Positions 1 to 5,759 of a stretch of DNA of 6,212 bases are shown here, piece by piece (the first letter of the stretch is position 1; the number at the start of each line of letters is the position of its first letter). Origin of the DNA: JBBRLG01 sp038231495 (lineage in GTDB: Bacteria; Planctomycetota; Planctomycetia; Gemmatales; Gemmataceae); assembly GCA_038231495.1 (NCBI GenBank), contig JBBRLG010000451.1, positions 1-6,212 on the forward strand, read 5' to 3'. The notes below the pieces were generated by a model. It searched no databases, was not told the origin of the DNA, and saw only the letters and a program-made list of their open reading frames with translations. The translations under genes and the position numbers were made by a program.

Positions 1-114
1 AAGGCGTTGCGCCGCAGGAGCCTGCGGGCGGAATATCAAGCGGCTGTGTCGGGCCGAGGCCAAACGCGGAAATTAAAACGCCTCACGCGCCACCTGCTGA
101 AACTGGTGGCATGA
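1..114 (+). CDS. Possible C-terminal end of an unrecognised gene, cut by the window edge
   Basis: Frame 1 is open from the first base to a TGA at 112-114, giving 37 residues of a very basic sequence ending in RLTRHLLKLVA. Third codon positions are mostly G or C, as in the other genes here, and the frame ends cleanly before an AT-richer stretch. I do not recognise the family. The piece is too short to rule out chance: frame 3 is also open through this stretch, although it runs on antisense to the duplicated tail ORF. A perfect 7-bp inverted repeat (CCGCAGG at 12-18 and CCTGCGG at 21-27) lies inside it. Nothing can be said about function. Confidence 0.3.
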   Translation, partial: KALRRRSLRAEYQAAVSGRGQTRKLKRLTRHLLKLVA

Positions 115-166
115 CTATAACACGATGCCGGAAAGTGCAGATTAGTGTTAATCGAGCGATTTGCTT

Positions 167-349
167 TCACTGCGGCGGCCTAGACGGCGATTTTTGCTGT
201 ATTAGTTGTTGGAGCGCAGCTATCGCTTCCGGCGATAGACCTGCCACAATCTGCTCTGGGGACAGTCCCGCGATGCGCTCCGCCGGAGTCAGAAGTTTAA
301 GGTGATCTATTGTGAACTCCTTGACGAAATCCGCCATCGTGTAGGACAT
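167..349 (-). CDS. Small ORF: duplicated C-terminal tail of the adjacent nuclease-like protein
   Basis: The 60-residue product begins MSYTMADFVKEF and is almost the same as residues 205-269 of the protein at 421-1230. It differs by a few substitutions and lacks one 9-residue repeat. It has three units of a 9-residue motif: LTPAERIAG, LSPEQIVAG, LSPEAIAAL. The catalytic part of the parent is absent, so it cannot be a nuclease. The start ATG at 347-349 is preceded by a perfect AGGAGG (358-363, minus strand) eight bases away, better than the matching site in the parent (AAGAGGG). Upstream in the same frame a TGA follows after about 10 codons, so the ORF cannot extend into the parent. It may be translated as a free tail peptide, or it may be a decaying remnant. 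The sequence alone does not decide. Confidence 0.45.
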   Translation of the reverse strand: MSYTMADFVKEFTIDHLKLLTPAERIAGLSPEQIVAGLSPEAIAALQQLIQQKSPSRPPQ

Positions 350-357
350 GCTTACTC

Positions 358-363
358 CCTCCT
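358..363 (-). promoter_or_regulatory. Consensus Shine-Dalgarno of the duplicated tail ORF
   Basis: The minus strand reads AGGAGG, followed by eight bases and then ATG at 349-347. The matching place in the parent gene lies inside the coding sequence and reads AAGAGGG, so copy A has the better ribosome binding site. This is the main reason to treat the 60-codon frame as possibly translated. Confidence 0.55.
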
Positions 364-380
364 GTTGATTGTAGATTCAT

Positions 381-642
381 AATAGCGTTAATCTTGTTAC
401 TATGCTTTTCACTCCGGCGGCTAGGGCGGCGATTTCTCCTGGATTAGTCGTTGGAGCGCAGCTATCGCTTCCGGGGACAGGCCCGCCACGATCTGCTCCG
501 GGGACAGGCCCGCCACGATCTGCTCCGGGGACAGGCCCGCGAAGCGCTCCTCCGGGGTCAGAAGCTTGAGGTGGTCCATGGTGAACTCCTTGACGAAATC
601 TGCCATCGTGTACGACATGCTCAGTCCCTCTTGTTGATATTG
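381..642 (-). repeat. Tandem duplication, copy B (3' end of the nuclease-like gene)
   Basis: This is the parent copy of the duplication. It covers about 30 bases after the stop codon and the last ~73 codons of the nuclease-like gene. It is longer than copy A mainly because it carries an extra 27-base unit coding for AGLSPEQIV. It stops four codons earlier than copy A: the codon that is AGG in copy A is TAG here, while the next in-frame TGA is present in both. Confidence 0.85.
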
Positions 643-1230
643 CTCAACCAAGCGATGCAACAACGTGCTGGTTTCGTGAGAGCGTTGCCGATAATTGCGG
701 ACACCGTAACGCCACAATTCTTGCGACGCGCTGAACAGGTGCAGCAGCGCGTTGTTTTCGCTTTGCGGCAGCTGTCCAAGCACAACCACCCGAATCAAAT
801 CCGTCCCCCGTCGGCAATCGTAAACCCCGGCCTGCACCGGCGTCCAGGCGACTTGTCCCGCGAGGTTGTGCGGGAAGCGGGAACACACGGCAAACAAGCG
901 AAATTCCTCTTCGGGCAACAGTTCCTCCGTCGAACGACGCACCTGCTTGCGATAGTTGACATAATGGCCCGTCAACTCCTTCAAGGCCCAATCGTCCAGC
1001 GGTTCCTGAAAGGACTTGAACGTAATCAGGTTGTGTTTCGCCAGGTTTTCCAGGCCGTCGGGCAGGCGCTCGTTGAAGATCCCTTCGTCCCGGCGCAGGA
1101 TCACGACGTCGAGCAGTTGCTTCTTCAGCGACAGGTCTTTTTCCATCTCAACGTGGAAGGGAGATCCCGTGAAGAAGTCCGTCAACATCAGCCCGAACAG
1201 CCGATGCCAGTCGCGATGCTCCTTGGCCAT
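421..1230 (-). CDS. Putative Rpn-like / PD-(D/E)XK nuclease-type protein with C-terminal LSPEQIVAG repeats
   Basis: The 269-residue product begins MAKEHRDWHRLFG. It resembles proteins in planctomycetes that are usually labelled Rpn-type recombination-promoting nuclease or hypothetical; this is recalled, not searched. What is visible: an N-terminal module with VEMEKDLS (residues 27-34) and QLLDVVILRR (38-47), where D41 is the likely metal-binding aspartate; NLITFKS (67-73), where K72 is the likely lysine of the xXK motif; and a helical segment LDDWALKELTGHYVNYRKQ (78-96). The usual acidic residue before the lysine is Thr70, so activity is uncertain. The tail (205-269) holds four 9-residue units: LTPEERFAG, LSPEQIVAG twice, LSPEAIAAL. 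I chose ATG 1230 because AAGGA lies about eight bases upstream and the family-like sequence begins there. The frame stays open to a GTG at 1386, which would add 52 residues that I do not recognise; ATG 1290 lies between. Family confidence is moderate. Confidence 0.7.
   Translation of the reverse strand: MAKEHRDWHRLFGLMLTDFFTGSPFHVEMEKDLSLKKQLLDVVILRRDEGIFNERLPDGLENLAKHNLITFKSFQEPLDDWALKELTGHYVNYRKQVRRSTEELLPEEEFRLFAVCSRFPHNLAGQVAWTPVQAGVYDCRRGTDLIRVVVLGQLPQSENNALLHLFSASQELWRYGVRNYRQRSHETSTLLHRLVEQYQQEGLSMSYTMADFVKEFTMDHLKLLTPEERFAGLSPEQIVAGLSPEQIVAGLSPEAIAALQRLIQEKSPP
471..551 (-). repeat. 27-base in-frame tandem repeat (AGLSPEQIV units)
   Basis: Two adjacent 27-base units at 471-497 and 498-524 are identical, each starting ccggggacaggcccgccacg on the plus strand. 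A third, at 525-551, shares the first 15 bases and then diverges. On the coding (minus) strand each unit is nine codons, so changes in unit number keep the reading frame. The identical pair points to a recent unit duplication, and copy A of the tail has one unit fewer. Confidence 0.9.
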
Positions 1231-1527
1231 GCCGTTTTTCCTTGCCAGACCGTCGGCGCAAAGCGCACGTGCCTCCTTATCCGATAGCATTTTAGCGGAA
1301 AGGTCCGTCGTGAGGGCAAAAAAGCCGGAGATCGCCAATCTGTAGTGGACAGGTTGCCGTCGCGGGTTAGGCGGTGCCTCACGCACCGACCAGCGTCTTT
1401 GTCCTGCGAAGCGCGGCGGGAGTAAAGGACGGTCTTACAAAACGGTTGTTTTCTCAGGCGCGCGAGTGGATAATAGCGCCGTGTTACGAACCACACGCCA
1501 ACCGGTAGCACGAATGTCCTTCCCTTG
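1231..1527. other. Divergent intergenic region between the nuclease-like and TPR genes
   Basis: About 300 bases lie between the chosen starts of two divergent genes. The minus-strand frame of the nuclease-like gene is open as far as 1386, so part of this region could code for an N-terminal extension. The plus-strand side has a promoter-like pair at 1446-1474. I found no convincing promoter for the minus-strand gene, and no tRNA, long repeat or clear operator. Confidence 0.5.
1446..1474 (+). promoter_or_regulatory. Candidate sigma-70-type promoter for the TPR gene
   Basis: TTGTTT at 1446-1451 and GATAAT at 1469-1474 are separated by exactly 17 bases. The -10 matches the consensus at five of six positions, the -35 at only three. 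Transcription would begin near 1481, about 45-60 bases before the candidate start codons. Planctomycete promoters are poorly defined, so this is only a candidate. Confidence 0.35.
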
Positions 1528-2418
1528 ATGTCGCCACCTATGAACAAGCGTGAGCAAGCTGAAGAGATCAACGCCCTTGCCCGCGGGTTGCATGACCGTG
1601 GACAACTGAACGACGCGATTGACTTTTATCGGAAAGCCGCCGCTGTCGATCCCGCTTGGTCGGTGCCACTTTATAACCTTGGGCTGGTGTTTAAGCTGCT
1701 ACGACGCTGGAAGGAATCGCTGGAATACAATCAGCGGGCCACGTCGATTGCCCTGGACGACAAGGCAGCCTGGTGGAACCTCGGCATTGCCGCCACCGCA
1801 CTCAGTCGCTGGCAAATGGCGCGGGTAGCCTGGCGCGGCTTTGGGATTGAAATCTCCACCGGGGAGGGGCCGATCGACTTCCCTTGCGGCTTCTGCCTTA
1901 TCCGGCTCCGCCCCGAAGGCGACGGGGAAGTCGTGTGGGCCTATCGCCTCGACCCTGCTCGTGCCAGCCTCGCCAGCATTCCCTTTCCGGAGTCGGGGCA
2001 TCGGTGGAAGGACGTCGTGTTGAATGACGGGTCGCCGAAGGGCTATCGGCGGTATGACGGCAAGGAATACCCCGTTTTTGAAGCTCTGGAATTGTTGGTG
2101 CGAAGTCCCTTCACAACCTTCGTTGCCCGTGTAGAGATGCCCGATAAGCGCGAGTACGTTGTCGAATTGGCGCGGCAAGCCGCCGAATTGGAGGGTGCGG
2201 CGGAGGATTGGAGTACCTCCGTAGCGATGATCTGCAAGGCGTGCAGCGAAGGGCGTCCTCATGAGGTCCACGATTCTGAAAGGGCCCCGCTGGGTAACGT
2301 TCATTTGCTTGGCATCGCCGCGCGCGACCGACATCACGCGACGACCATTCTGTCAACCTGGGAATCGGGACTTACGGATGTCCAGGTCGAGTCGCTCGCG
2401 GATCCTCTAGACGGTTGA
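1528..2418 (+). CDS. TPR protein with an uncharacterised C-terminal domain (CxxC-x5-HxxH)
   Basis: The product is 296 residues from ATG 1528. TTG 1525 and ATG 1540 are also possible starts; none has a clear ribosome binding site. Residues 14-108 form three tetratricopeptide-like helical pairs, with typical signatures AIDFYRKAAAVDPAW, YNLGLVFKLLRRWKESLEY and AWWNLGIAATALSRW; such repeats normally bind protein partners. The remaining ~185 residues are one domain containing EVVWAYRLDPARA (134-146), IPFPESGHRWKDVVLNDG (151-168), YPVFEALE (181-188) and a possible metal site C236-K-A-C239 with H245 and H248. I recall this domain with TPRs in other bacterial proteins of unknown function, some near toxin genes. 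No signal peptide or membrane segment is visible, so it is probably cytoplasmic. It is divergent from the nuclease-like gene and lies 91 bases before the DUF4258 gene on the same strand. No specific function can be assigned. Confidence 0.8.
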   Translation: MSPPMNKREQAEEINALARGLHDRGQLNDAIDFYRKAAAVDPAWSVPLYNLGLVFKLLRRWKESLEYNQRATSIALDDKAAWWNLGIAATALSRWQMARVAWRGFGIEISTGEGPIDFPCGFCLIRLRPEGDGEVVWAYRLDPARASLASIPFPESGHRWKDVVLNDGSPKGYRRYDGKEYPVFEALELLVRSPFTTFVARVEMPDKREYVVELARQAAELEGAAEDWSTSVAMICKACSEGRPHEVHDSERAPLGNVHLLGIAARDRHHATTILSTWESGLTDVQVESLADPLDG

Positions 2419-2443
2419 AAGCAAATCTGTTCGGAAATCTAAA
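2415..2443 (+). promoter_or_regulatory. Candidate promoter for the DUF4258-DUF2283 pair
   Basis: TTGAAA at 2415-2420 (five of six consensus positions) and TCTAAA at 2438-2443 (four of six) are 17 bases apart. The -35 overlaps the stop codon of the TPR gene. Transcription would begin near 2450, about 60 bases before the DUF4258 start. Read-through from the TPR gene is also possible, since no terminator is visible between them. Confidence 0.3.
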
Positions 2444-2509
2444 TTGCTCGTAGTTTTTCCGATTGGCCTTACATTGGGATTGCGGAAGATCTAGCGGAGA
2501 TGGCGAGCG

Positions 2510-2773
2510 ATGCCCGTCAAGCGTATCCAGATCAGCGCACACGCCTCCTTCGAGATGAGGCGGCGCGGCATCAACCCGGCCGCGGTCCGGCAGATGATTC
2601 GCCAACCGGGGCAAGTGCAGCCGTCCACGAAGGGTCGTAAGATCTATCAGGGTCTGATTGGCCGTGCGCGTCGCCTCCTGCTGCGTGTGATTGTCAAAGA
2701 AGACGCCGATGCCTATCATGTGGTGACAGCCTACAAGACCAGCAAAGTGGCCAAGTATTGGAGAACGTCGTGA
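2510..2773 (+). CDS. DUF4258 family protein, probable toxin-like partner
   Basis: The 87-residue product has the expected shape of the small DUF4258 family, whose members are often predicted to be RelE-like toxins. What is seen: an early conserved histidine in ISAHASFEMRRRGI (residues 8-21, H11) with the following Arg-Arg-Arg-Gly; a middle strand KGRKIYQGLIGRARRLLLRVIV (41-62); and a C-terminal strand HVVTAYKTSKVAKYW (70-84). The high content of Lys and Arg fits RNA or ribosome binding. The ATG start has GGAG (2496-2499) ten bases upstream. The end overlaps the DUF2283 gene by four bases, so the two are translated together. The family match is from memory of its motifs. Toxin activity is inferred from the pairing and has not been shown for this protein. 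Confidence 0.8.
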   Translation: MPVKRIQISAHASFEMRRRGINPAAVRQMIRQPGQVQPSTKGRKIYQGLIGRARRLLLRVIVKEDADAYHVVTAYKTSKVAKYWRTS

Positions 2774-2973
2774 AAGTCATTTACGACCAGGAAACCGATA
2801 CGCTCTCGATCATCCTGGCCGACGGCAAAATTGCCGAGAGCGACGAGGCGCGCCCCGGCTTGATTTTGGATTATGACAAGTCCGGACGTCTCCTTTCCAT
2901 CGAACTGCTCGACGCCTCGGACCAGGTGAAGGCTCCCCAATCCGTGGAATTCGCCCTGGGAGCAGACCGTTAA
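2770..2973 (+). CDS. DUF2283 family protein, probable antitoxin-like partner
   Basis: The 67-residue product matches DUF2283 closely along its length: MKVIYDQETDTLSIIL (1-16), an acidic middle, GLILDYDKSGRLLSIELLDAS (30-50). It is acidic, in contrast to the basic DUF4258 product, as expected for an antitoxin-like partner. I chose GTG 2770 as the start because it overlaps the TGA of the upstream gene as GTGA, GGAG lies at 2759-2762 with seven bases of spacing, and the family normally begins at MKV-Y-D. An upstream TTG (2758) would add four residues. The two families are often found next to each other and are predicted toxin-antitoxin pairs. Here the supposed toxin comes first, the reverse of the classic order. 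Confidence 0.82.
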   Translation: MKVIYDQETDTLSIILADGKIAESDEARPGLILDYDKSGRLLSIELLDASDQVKAPQSVEFALGADR

Positions 2974-2989
2974 AGCTGCGGTCGCGGCT
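2974..2989 (+). terminator. Short hairpin between convergent stops
   Basis: Directly after the TAA of the DUF2283 gene, AGCTGC pairs with GCGGCT (one G-U) around a four-base loop. It fills most of the 26 bases between the two convergent stop codons. No strong T-run follows on the plus strand, and the minus-strand form has one mismatch, so it is a weak terminator candidate. Confidence 0.35.
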
Positions 2990-2999
2990 CCGTTCGATT

Positions 3000-5387
3000 T
3001 CACTCTTTCGTAATCGTCTCATCCAAATTCAAAATGACGCCGGCGGTCGCCATGTAAGCGGCCAACTCCGCGGGGTCGAGCTTGGCGTCGGGCACACTGT
3101 CGCCGTGGTGCAGTAACTTCTGCGCCGCGTCCTTGTCGGCACTGTAGGTCTGTCGATAACGCTCCAGGCCGCGCAGGAGGACGCGCAACTCGGCCTCGCT
3201 CGGCTTGCGTCCGGTGGCACGACGGAACGCGAATGTAATCCGGTCTTCCGGCTTCGCGCCGCCTTCGGTCAGCATCCGCTCGCCCAGGTGCCGGGCCGCC
3301 TCGACGTAGGTGACGTCGTTGAGCAGTTCCAGCGCCTGCAATGGCGTGTTCGTGCGCGGCCGTTTCACCTGGCACACTTCACGGCTGGGGGCATCGAAGG
3401 TTGTCATCGCCGGGTGCGGCACCGTGCGCTTGCGGTAAATGTAAAGGCTGCGGCGGTAGAGGTTCGCGCCCTTTTCTTGGACATAAGCTCCTTCGCCCGC
3501 ACCGCCGGCCAACTCCTCCCAGAGCTTCGCCGGCTGGTACGGTTTGATCGACGGGCCGCCGACTTTCTCTACCAACAGCCCGCTGACCGCCAGCGCATTG
3601 TCGCGCACCACCTCCGCCGGTAGGCGGAAACGCGGCCCGCGCGCCAGCAGCCGGTTCTCCGGGTCGCGTTGGACCTGGGCCGCCGTCGCAACGGACGACT
3701 GGCGATAGGTCGCGCTGGTCACGATGAGCCGTTGCATCGCTTTCACGTCCCAGCCGCTGCGGATGAACTCCGTCGCCAGCCAGTCGAGCAGGTCCAGGTG
3801 CGACGGCAACTCGCCCTGGACGCCGAAGTTCTCCGCGGTCCGCACCAGGCCCGCGCCGAAATAGTGCTGCCAGAAGCGGTTCATCGTCACGCGCGCCGTC
3901 AGCGGGTTCGCCGGATCGACCAAGAACTGCGCCAGGCCCAGGCGGTTGCGCGGCGCGTCGGCGGCCAGCGCCGGCAAACTCGCCGGCACGCCCGGTTCGA
4001 CCTTTTGCGTCTTGTCCGGCACGTCGTAACGCCCGCGCTTCAGCACGAACGTTTCCCGCGGCGTTTTCAGATCTTCCATAATCATCACCGACGGGATGCG
4101 CTGGGCAAACTCGGCTTTCTCCTTGCGGAGCTGGCCGGGTTTCGCCCTGGCCGTCTGCTGGTCCCTGGCGAACCGCCCGCTCAGAATGTTCGGCCAGGCG
4201 AGTAATTCCACCAGGCCGCGGTCGGCATCCGCGATGTCCGCATCGAACCGCTTCAACCGTGCATCATCCTCGGGGGTCTGCAAAGACAAGAGCGGCGGCA
4301 CGTTGCCGCGCGTCTCGGTGTAGACGCCCTTTTCGTTGAGGCTGTTGAAATAGGCGTAAAACTGGAAAAACTCGCGCTGCGAGATCGGGTCGAACTTGTG
4401 ATCGTGGCACCGGCAACAGCCCATCGTCAGGCCGAGGAACACGGTCGCGGTCGTCTCGACGCGATCGACCGCATTCTCGACGCGATACTCCTCGTCGATC
4501 GAGCCGCCCTCCGTGACCGAGTGGTTGTTGCGGTTGAAGCCGGTGGCGATCTTCTGCTCCTTGGTGGGGTTCGGCAGCAGGTCGCCGGCCAGTTGCTCGA
4601 CGACGAAACGGTCGTACGGCTGATTGCGGTTATAGGCGTCGATCACCCAGTCGCGCCACGGCCACATCGTCCGCGCGAAATCGTTTTGAAAGCCGTTGGT
4701 GTCGGCGTAGCGGGCCTCGTCGAGCCAGTCCATTGCCATGCGTTCGCCGTAGCGCGGCGACTTGAGGAGACGGTCAACGACCTTCTCGTAGGCGTCGGCG
4801 GCGGTGTCTTTGAGGAAGGCATCGACTTCCGCCGGCGTCGGCGGCAAGCCGGTCAGGTCGAGCGTCACCCGGCGGATCAACGTCTCCTTCGCGGCCTCGG
4901 CGGCCGGCGTCAGCCCTTCCAGCTCGAGCCGCGCGAGGACGAAGGGATCGATGCCGTTGCGGACCCACGCCTTGTTTTGGACGCCCGGCAGCGGCGGCCG
5001 CACCGGGGCCTCATAGGCCCAGTGTTTGCCCCACACGGCCCCCTCGTCGATCCAGCGCCGCAGCAGTTCTTTTTGCTTGTCGGACAGCGTCTTGCCGGAC
5101 TTGGCCGGCGGCATGACGTGCTCGGCGTCGGCCGTGACGCGCAGCACGAGCTTGCTAACGTCGCTGTCCTTGGGCGTCACGACCTTCAGGGCGCCGTGTT
5201 CGGTGTCGAGGCGCAGTTTGGCCTTGCGAGCCTTCTCGTCGGGTCCGTGGCACTGAAAGCAGTTCTCGGACAGGATCGGTAGAATGTCGCGGCTGAAGCG
5301 TACCGGCGGCAAGTCCGCGCCGCGAACGGTGCCGGCAACCAGGAGCGCAAGGAACGAGCAAGCGCCGAGAGCGAACGCGAACTTCAT
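3000..5387 (-). CDS. Secreted planctomycete cytochrome-type protein (PSCyt1-DUF1549-DUF1553)
   Basis: The product is 795 residues, complete at both ends. Residues 1-24 are a signal peptide (MKFAFALG..., hydrophobic core, likely cut near VRGA), so it is exported. The PSCyt1 cytochrome-like domain follows, with the haem-binding C43-F-Q-C46-H47 and a possible Met ligand in HVMPP (90-94). DUF1549 spans about 145-350 and carries a second CxxCH, C324-C325-R-C327-H328-D-H. DUF1553 spans about 478-790 with NRLGLAQFLVDPANPLTARV, NRFWQHYFG, TNTPLQALELLND and the family-typical end LNLDETI. Many members are longer, with a LamG, PA14 or similar insert in the middle; here only a short, charged linker (375-430) joins the two. 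The family's role is not firmly known; redox work linked to polysaccharide use in the periplasm has been proposed. The common DUF1501 partner is not downstream, where the convergent TA-type pair sits instead. No purine-rich ribosome site precedes the ATG. Confidence 0.95.
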   Translation of the reverse strand: MKFAFALGACSFLALLVAGTVRGADLPPVRFSRDILPILSENCFQCHGPDEKARKAKLRLDTEHGALKVVTPKDSDVSKLVLRVTADAEHVMPPAKSGKTLSDKQKELLRRWIDEGAVWGKHWAYEAPVRPPLPGVQNKAWVRNGIDPFVLARLELEGLTPAAEAAKETLIRRVTLDLTGLPPTPAEVDAFLKDTAADAYEKVVDRLLKSPRYGERMAMDWLDEARYADTNGFQNDFARTMWPWRDWVIDAYNRNQPYDRFVVEQLAGDLLPNPTKEQKIATGFNRNNHSVTEGGSIDEEYRVENAVDRVETTATVFLGLTMGCCRCHDHKFDPISQREFFQFYAYFNSLNEKGVYTETRGNVPPLLSLQTPEDDARLKRFDADIADADRGLVELLAWPNILSGRFARDQQTARAKPGQLRKEKAEFAQRIPSVMIMEDLKTPRETFVLKRGRYDVPDKTQKVEPGVPASLPALAADAPRNRLGLAQFLVDPANPLTARVTMNRFWQHYFGAGLVRTAENFGVQGELPSHLDLLDWLATEFIRSGWDVKAMQRLIVTSATYRQSSVATAAQVQRDPENRLLARGPRFRLPAEVVRDNALAVSGLLVEKVGGPSIKPYQPAKLWEELAGGAGEGAYVQEKGANLYRRSLYIYRKRTVPHPAMTTFDAPSREVCQVKRPRTNTPLQALELLNDVTYVEAARHLGERMLTEGGAKPEDRITFAFRRATGRKPSEAELRVLLRGLERYRQTYSADKDAAQKLLHHGDSVPDAKLDPAELAAYMATAGVILNLDETITKE

Positions 5388-5428
5388 GGGAGGGAGTCTC
5401 TGCGGGAGGGCCGGGCGGTCAAGAGTTG

Positions 5429-5457
5429 ATTTTATGCGTTCCGGGCGACAATCACAA
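5429..5457 (-). promoter_or_regulatory. Sigma-70-type promoter for the cytochrome-type gene
   Basis: On the minus strand, TTGTGA (5457-5452) and TAAAAT (5434-5429) are exactly 17 bases apart and match the consensus at four and five of six positions. Transcription would begin near 5422, giving a leader of about 35 bases before the ATG at 5387. It is the best-looking promoter in the window. Confidence 0.5.
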
Positions 5458-5589
5458 GCGGCCCGATCGATTCACCAGCCATTGTCAGAGCCGAGCGGTG
5501 GTCGCCGGTAGGAGTTGTCCGCGACGTCCCGCGCGAGCCAAACGTCGGGCACCAGTGACACCCTTTGACCACGACGCGGATTGTCACGA

Positions 5590-5626
5590 CCACCCTTGCC
5601 AACTTCTGCGCCTATGGCAAGGGTGC
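5590..5626. repeat. Inverted pair of the CACCCTTGCCA motif (hairpin)
   Basis: CACCCTTGCCA at 5591-5601 and its exact reverse complement TGGCAAGGGTG at 5615-5625 form an 11-bp perfect stem with a 13-base loop. No T-run follows on either strand, so it is not a standard terminator. It belongs to the repeat family found again at 5711-5759. Confidence 0.85.
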
Positions 5627-5710
5627 TACCGCTCCTTCGTGAATCGTCCCGGCACGCCTGACGCAAACCCTTTATTCAACACGTCTTACCCACCAGCAAC
5701 CGGTCTCGGA

Positions 5711-5759
5711 CCACCCTTGCCACTCTCCAACCTTGCCAAAAAAAGGGCCACCCTTGCCA
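5711..5759. repeat. Direct copies of CCACCCTTGCCA
   Basis: CCACCCTTGCCA occurs exactly at 5711-5722 and 5748-5759, with a close variant CAACCTTGCCA at 5728-5738. With the inverted pair to the left, five copies or near-copies lie within 170 bases, all outside genes. They are too short and irregularly spaced for a CRISPR array. Confidence 0.85.
5738..5755 (-). terminator. Terminator-like hairpin after the integrase gene
   Basis: On the minus strand AAGGG (5755-5751), loop TGG and CCCTT (5747-5743) are followed by five more T residues (5742-5738), about 33 bases after the integrase stop codon. The stem is short (5 bp) and built from one of the CCACCCTTGCCA repeats, so it is a modest candidate. 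Confidence 0.4.

Larger units (their letters stand above)
141..373 (-). repeat. Tandem duplication, copy A (downstream copy of the nuclease 3' end)
   Basis: This segment matches 381-642 in sequence and order. The match starts about 30 bases beyond the stop codon (attagtgttaatc at 141 against aatagcgttaatc at 381). It runs through the whole C-terminal tail and ends about 8 codons upstream of the MSYTMADF motif. The copies differ at scattered positions and by one 27-base unit that copy A lacks. This is an older, diverged duplication rather than an assembly artefact. Confidence 0.85.

Noticed and set aside
89..110. GCCACC / GGTGGC inverted repeat as a terminator of the left-edge gene
   Set aside because: The stem is only 6 bp with a 10-base loop and no T-run, and it overlaps the end of the possible coding frame.
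1188..1268. Small minus-strand frame from GTG 1268 behind an AAGGAGG (1272-1278), overlapping the nuclease start out of frame, as a possible leader peptide
   Set aside because: The spacing between AAGGAGG and GTG is only three bases, too short for normal initiation, and the 26-residue product shows nothing recognisable.
451..1287. Long plus-strand open frame (278 codons) opposite the nuclease-like gene
   Set aside because: It is a shadow of the GC-rich minus-strand gene. Its repeats are only the antisense of the 27-base units, and it has no recognisable domain.
1699..2337. Minus-strand open frame (212 codons) opposite the TPR gene
   Set aside because: The plus strand shows clear TPR motifs; the opposite frame has no family features or ribosome site.
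4398..5282. Long plus-strand open frame (294 codons) inside the cytochrome-type gene
   Set aside because: The minus strand here encodes clear PSCyt1 and DUF1549 motifs, including both CxxCH sites; the plus-strand frame is a low-complexity shadow.
5472..5666. Minus-strand 64-codon frame between the cytochrome-type gene and the integrase
   Set aside because: No ribosome site, no recognisable motif, and it runs through the hairpin and repeat region.
5674..5680. ATTCAAC as half of an attC site
   Set aside because: No GTTRRRY partner occurs at a usable distance, so a full attC cannot be built. A single 7-base match with this degeneracy is expected by chance.
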